A stretch of 64,000 bases of DNA. Origin: Plantago major. Lineage: Eukaryota; Streptophyta; Magnoliopsida; Lamiales; Plantaginaceae. Below, piece after piece: positions 59,848 through 64,000 of this stretch (the first letter of the stretch is position 1; every line of letters starts with the position of its first letter). Both the position numbers and the translations under genes were made by a program. Under the pieces are notes generated by a model, which was given only the letters and a program-made list of their open reading frames with translations, was not told the origin of the DNA and searched no databases. The DNA is taken from assembly GCA_026545765.1 (NCBI GenBank), contig CM048842.1, forward strand, positions 42,107,431-42,171,430, given 5' to 3'.

Positions 59848-60487
59848 TAATGTTAGAAAACAAGAAACACCCGGGAGAATAAGGTTTATTGTATTGATTT
59901 TTAGAGTTGTACATGAATTACATGAAGAAACCTAACTGCTATAGCTGTGGATTTATAATCCCCCCATAACTTGAATTAACCTAGCATTAGTTCACCTAAA
60001 CTACTCCTGCTAATAAGCTGATAATGTATTACGAATCTTTAATAAAGCAGAACAGGCTCCCATGGTTATAAACCAAGTATCAACATCATAGAAGTTGTAA
60101 TCCAATTTATTTTGCCGTTTAAAAAAAATCATAGAAGTTATAAGATCGATGCTGCGAAGAAAGGGTCGAATAGAAACATTTACAGGCAACACTTTCTAGG
60201 CAATTGTTGTACAAGTCCACAAGAACCGCTTGAGAATGCATCTTTTTTTCATGGCAGGGGAAGTCCAAAAATATAACCAGTTGTGGGAATGACTTCAAGA
60301 TCAAACAGCTACCAATACCCCCAACTTACTTCTCAGCTCATAGGTGAACACCAATATTTTCCTCAAATCATCTGAATGGGCAGACAATGAGAGTTAAAAC
60401 ATTTCCAGGCATTTCATCTGGAATTGTTGTGTACCTACATTATCAAATTCTTGACTACTTACGATTCCGATCTTTGGTTATTTTCAT
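59848..60487. other. Intergenic flank
   Basis: No gene recognised. Short frames on both strands lack motifs. Confidence 0.4.
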
Positions 60488-60780
60488 TCAGTTTCCATGG
60501 AGAGAAATGAAGATGCCGGATGTTACAAATTCAACTACTATATCCTCACTTCCCACCATTAAAAATTTCTCTAGTAGTAGGTTACAAAAATAATCCCATG
60601 GCATATTCATTTTACCCTCCATAATATCACAAGTCAGCAGATCCATTGAGATAGTATGAAGCATGAACCACCTTATTAAACTCATCCATGGGGTTGTTTT
60701 GAAAATACCTGTTAGCACGACGGATCCATGATCGCGGATTTTCTCCAGAAAACTCAGGAAATTCCAGGCGATGCGATGGG
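60488..60780 (-). pseudogene. Second Reina-type gag remnant
   Basis: The minus strand encodes, with shifts, LEFPEFSGENPRSWIRRANR, then a YFQN..MDE segment and WDYFCNLLLEKFLMVGSEDI. These match the gag of the neighbouring Reina-type element (EFNGDDPRSWLRRANRYFQN and FSNLLLERFLIPG) but with many differences. No LTR or pol is attached. It is a separate, older insertion or relic in the same orientation. Confidence 0.75.
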
Positions 60781-62480
60781 TGGATCAGTTGCTACATCCC
60801 CGAGTTTGGAGTTGAGAGTTCCGGCGTTACAAATCGTTGCTGAGGAATCTGCTAGTAAATAACAACTGCTAGTAAATAAAAGAAACTCGCAAATTAGATC
60901 AGCTTAATTCGCGCCTCTTGCGTTCCTAATTCTTCCGTCATCACAAGCAGTGTTGATTAAAGATCTCATCAGTAAAAGCCTCTCATTTATATTTGATGGA
61001 GGAATCAATAAATATTTTTGACTTTTCCAGGCTTACAGGATATTCAAGAATGACATCATTAACTTTCTCAAAGCCCAATTCAGTTTCCTCAGCCCTGGTT
61101 GATAACCTGGAAACCATGGATAAATCCGGGTCAACGAATGAAGGACTTGGAGTAACTCGTATGCATGGATCTTAATACGTTTTTACTAAAATGTGGAACA
61201 GTCCATAATCACCTGGATGGGAATGAAACACTACAGCTATTTTAGGTGAAAACAGAACCGAGCAACTGATTTCGCTGCAATCTCTTCGGTGTTACAGAGG
61301 TCAGAGAATAACAGATTACAGAAAATCTCCGAGCATGGCATCTGTCTAATCGATGAATTTCTGCAACGATGCACCAACATACATACCTTTTTCTGGGATT
61401 GTCGTCTCTTAAACATAAGATCAAATTATATCAGGATAGTCTTCAACTCTACTCAAAAGCTGCTCTTTTTTTCAATTAATCTAAATCAGGAACTCACATA
61501 CAACTGATCTTAGATGGAAAATACATGTGTGTGGGATATAAGCAACTTACTTGACATAGTTTGGATGGTTTAGTACAGGAGATACAGAAACTTCAACTTA
61601 TTCAGCCCAAAACAAGCATGCTATAGTAGAATAATCTAAAACTTGAAATTAAATTTGTATCTATCACATAAGTGATCATGTTCGCAGGTTAACTTGACAT
61701 ACAGATATCGGCCTGAATGACAGCAAAGTGAACTACATATTCGCACTAAATATTGGAAACAAAAGCATACATGATCTGGAACGTTTTGGTGCCAATAGCG
61801 GAGTTAAATATCTCCTGTTTCCAGTGGGCTATATAGCCTTCCACAGGACAGGACTGGCTGTTTGTATATCACAGATAATTCAATAACCAACTGATAAGGA
61901 CAATGTGGTACTGTATCATATTATAGTCAGAGAAATAGAAACTCAGAAAACACAGAACAATCAATAAACTACTGAATGAGAAAGAAACGCTACTGCTTGC
62001 TATTTCAAGTGAAAACAGAACCAAGCAATGCATTTCCGTTGCATCTGTTAGTTACAAAGTTATATAGTCGCGCGATAACATAATTTGGAACAATTTGGTT
62101 CAGTTTCCCGTGGGCTATAATCTGTCGAAGGGCTGGGGGCTTATATCTCCAATAATTCGATAACCAACAGATACGAATAATTTAGTACCGTATGATTAGA
62201 GTAATAGAAACTCATAAAGCATGGAAGAATCAATAAACTACAGAAAGATAAAGAAAGGCTGCAGCTATTTTTAGTTGCAAATAGAATCAAACAATATTTT
62301 CATTCCAATCTGTTGGTGTTACATACAACTGAGAAAATATGACATGAGAATGAAAGAATCAACTATGTCTCTCTAATCTCTATAGACAATTGATCATTAC
62401 ATTAACACTGATAAAAGACCGACGACTAACTATTCTTGGCATCCGTCATGATCGATGAAATCCTGCACCGTGCCAAGTCG
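60781..62480. other. Intergenic region, MAPKKK downstream side
   Basis: No gene recognised. It includes a diverged tandem repeat (61785-62340) and probably the 3' UTR of the kinase gene at its right end. Confidence 0.4.
61785..62340. repeat. Diverged tandem repeat of about 280 bp, two copies plus a partial third
   Basis: Copies near 61785-62060 and 62085-62340 share, in order, GTGGGCTATA, ATAACCAAC(T/A)GATA, AGTACCGTAT or GGTACTGTAT, AATAGAAACTCA, GAATCAATAAACTAC and AACAGAACCAAGCAAT-like blocks, then TGTTAGTTACA or TGTTGGTGTTACA. A further partial copy of the last blocks is at about 61232-61310. Confidence 0.65.
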
Positions 62481-63520
62481 CTAACATAGCTTCACCCTTT
62501 TAGGAGGAAATTGACTCTTCGATATCAGCATGACGGAGCTAGTACTCTTAGATTCCGATCCAAAAGAATCAATGCTAGTCAGATCTATTACTTGTATCAT
62601 CCCTTCTTCAGCTACTGCCAAATCATTCAAATCGATACCACCTTTCAAAAACGGGTGATACAACAGGGATTGCGCCTGACATCTATCCTTGGGATTTCTT
62701 GCCAAACAAAGTTTCAAAAAACTTTTGGCCTCCATTGATAATTCACTAGGTATTACTGGCAATTCACCCTTTACGCCTAAACAATAAGCAATTTCTTGAC
62801 CAGTCAAGCTTCCTTCCCACGCAGGCTTACCGGTAAGCATCTCAAGAACAACACAACCCAACGCCCAAATATCAGAAGGGGCCTCTTGCATGCCATCCGT
62901 AAAGGCCTCCGGTGGCAAGTAACTGATGGTACCCCTCCAAGAACAGGGCCGCTGCGACTTCCTTTTCTTGTTATTTCCATAACACTCCGACTTCTTTGCC
63001 AATCCAAGATCTGCAATCTTGGCAGTAAATCCAGCATCGGTTCGAACAAGCAAAACATTGTCGGGCTTGATATCACAATGAACATAGCCGAGTCCATGTA
63101 TATGACGTAAACCATTAGCAATGGAGCGAGCATAAGAGCGTACATGAGTTTCAGACAAACCGTGATCTGACTTGTTGATCACGTCAGACAAAGTTCCTCC
63201 AGAAGCGTATTCAAGAAGTAGATTGTAAACCTTGTCGCCACCTTCCGCTGCAGTCCACTCGTCACCGAAACATTGAATGATATGATCAGGGCAACCCCGG
63301 AGTTGGTCGAAAACCATCTTCTCAAACTGAAGTGAATCGGAATGGAATCTTTGGCGGATTTGACAGCCATGATATCAGGACGAGAGTCGAACGTAAAACC
63401 AGATGAAGAAGCCATATAAACTCTACCGAAACCACCTAATCCTAACAACCGGCCCCTCGACCACCATAAACCATCACCATAGCCTTCTTCCTTAGTACGC
63501 AATTTCACAAGAAAAGTCAT
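62481..63520 (-). pseudogene. MAPKKK17/18/20-like protein kinase with one frameshift
   Basis: ATG at 63520 (minus strand) opens an intronless gene of about 346 codons, the usual size of the plant MEKK-like MAPKKK17-20 group. Visible motifs: Gly loop LGLGGFGRVY, catalytic Lys in IMAVKSAKDS, HCDIKPDNVLL, the DFG variant DLGLAKK, the activation segment RGTISYLPPEAF, SDIWALGCVVLEMLTG and the C-lobe ARNPKDRCQAQSLLYHPFL. The tail ends RVKLC. The reading changes frame once, between 63338 and 63348, about 58 codons in, consistent with loss of one base. Everything after it, to TAG at 62481, is open and conserved. It may be a recent pseudogene or an assembly error. These kinases act upstream of MKK3-type modules in ABA and stress signalling. 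Confidence 0.85.
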
Positions 63521-64000
63521 TTTTCTTCTGTTTTTTTTCTTTGACAGGAACCAAAGTTTATGAAGTAGCTTACAGTAACCTTTCCAGGGATTGTATATAT
63601 GGTAAGCTAAACGGCAGTAAACCCCCTTTCCAGGGATTATATATGGTAATTTTATCTTAGCTACCGTTTAGCGGTACCAGGAAGTATCTTTACTTTCCTT
63701 TTTAACGTTTCTATCCTTTTTTCATTTTAATTAACATCTTATTTACCGTGTTTATCTTATTAAAAATCACAAAGTATCCCGAGATACGTATCTATATAAC
63801 ATATTTAAAAACGGACTATATTATCAATAAAATTATTCATATTTATTAATTATAACGTACACTTCCTCCATCTCAGAGAGGTTGTTCAATTTTGACTTTT
63901 TACAATTAATATAAGAGTAAGTATAATAAAAGGGAAGATATTCCTAATCTATAGGAAAATTCGGTTTTCACAATAAAGAACCGGTCAGAAACACTACAAA
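63521..64000. other. Kinase promoter side, Stowaway-like end and possible CACTA terminus
   Basis: 63521-63860 would hold the promoter of the minus-strand kinase gene. It contains a partial direct duplication (TTTCCAGGGATT..TATATATGGTAA at about 63581-63604 and 63627-63648). CTTCCTCCATCTCAGAGAGG at 63866 resembles a Stowaway end. The last bases, CACTACAAA (63992-64000), may open a CACTA element cut by the window edge. Confidence 0.4.

Overview
The window is nuclear DNA of a flowering plant, most likely a eudicot. The evidence is spliced GT..AG genes with plant-specific products (Mediator subunit 32, an NFD6-like protein, a plant MAPKKK), plant LTR retrotransposon clades with tRNA-Asp and tRNA-iMet primer sites, hAT, Mutator and Stowaway elements with target duplications, and a probable mitochondrial rRNA insert. 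The species cannot be named from the sequence alone.

Layout. 1-5846: 3' part of an Athila/Tat-clade Ty3 retrotransposon (decayed pol, 3' LTR). The LTR is followed directly by a tRNA-Asp primer binding site, as if it were also the 5' LTR of a second copy. 6430-11883: a large decayed envelope-like or plant-transposon-type gene with five tiny phase-0 introns. 13387-15330: MED32, minus strand. 15662-16542: hAT-like element. 16561-18542: 3' end and LTR of a SIRE-type Ty1/copia element. 21540-25993: nested DNA transposons, including a hAT element carrying exon 1 of an OSCA1-type channel gene. 26387-29342: RRM/CCCH splicing-factor gene, plus strand. 29620-30860: truncated LINE. 32143-33617: NFD6-like gene, minus strand. 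33862-38570: LINE ORF1 split by a hAT element, a truncated Ty3 element, and a hAT element with a perfect 8-bp target duplication. 38703-50856: TLDc-domain gene, plus strand, 8 coding exons, with a 7.1-kb intron holding two Mutator-like elements in opposite orientation. 53611-59842: CACTA end, MITE, and a structurally complete Reina-type chromovirus with perfect target duplication. 60488-60780: second gag remnant. 62481-63520: MAPKKK-like gene with one apparent frameshift.

The host genes (MED32, CCCH/RRM, NFD6, TLDc, MAPKKK) look unrelated to each other and are spaced 8 kb or more apart, as usual in a TE-rich plant genome. They do not form a pathway or operon. No convincing new molecular system is present. 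The least ordinary object is the modular intron-bearing envelope-like gene, followed by the OSCA exon capture and the LTR minisatellite. All boundaries and target duplications were read by eye.
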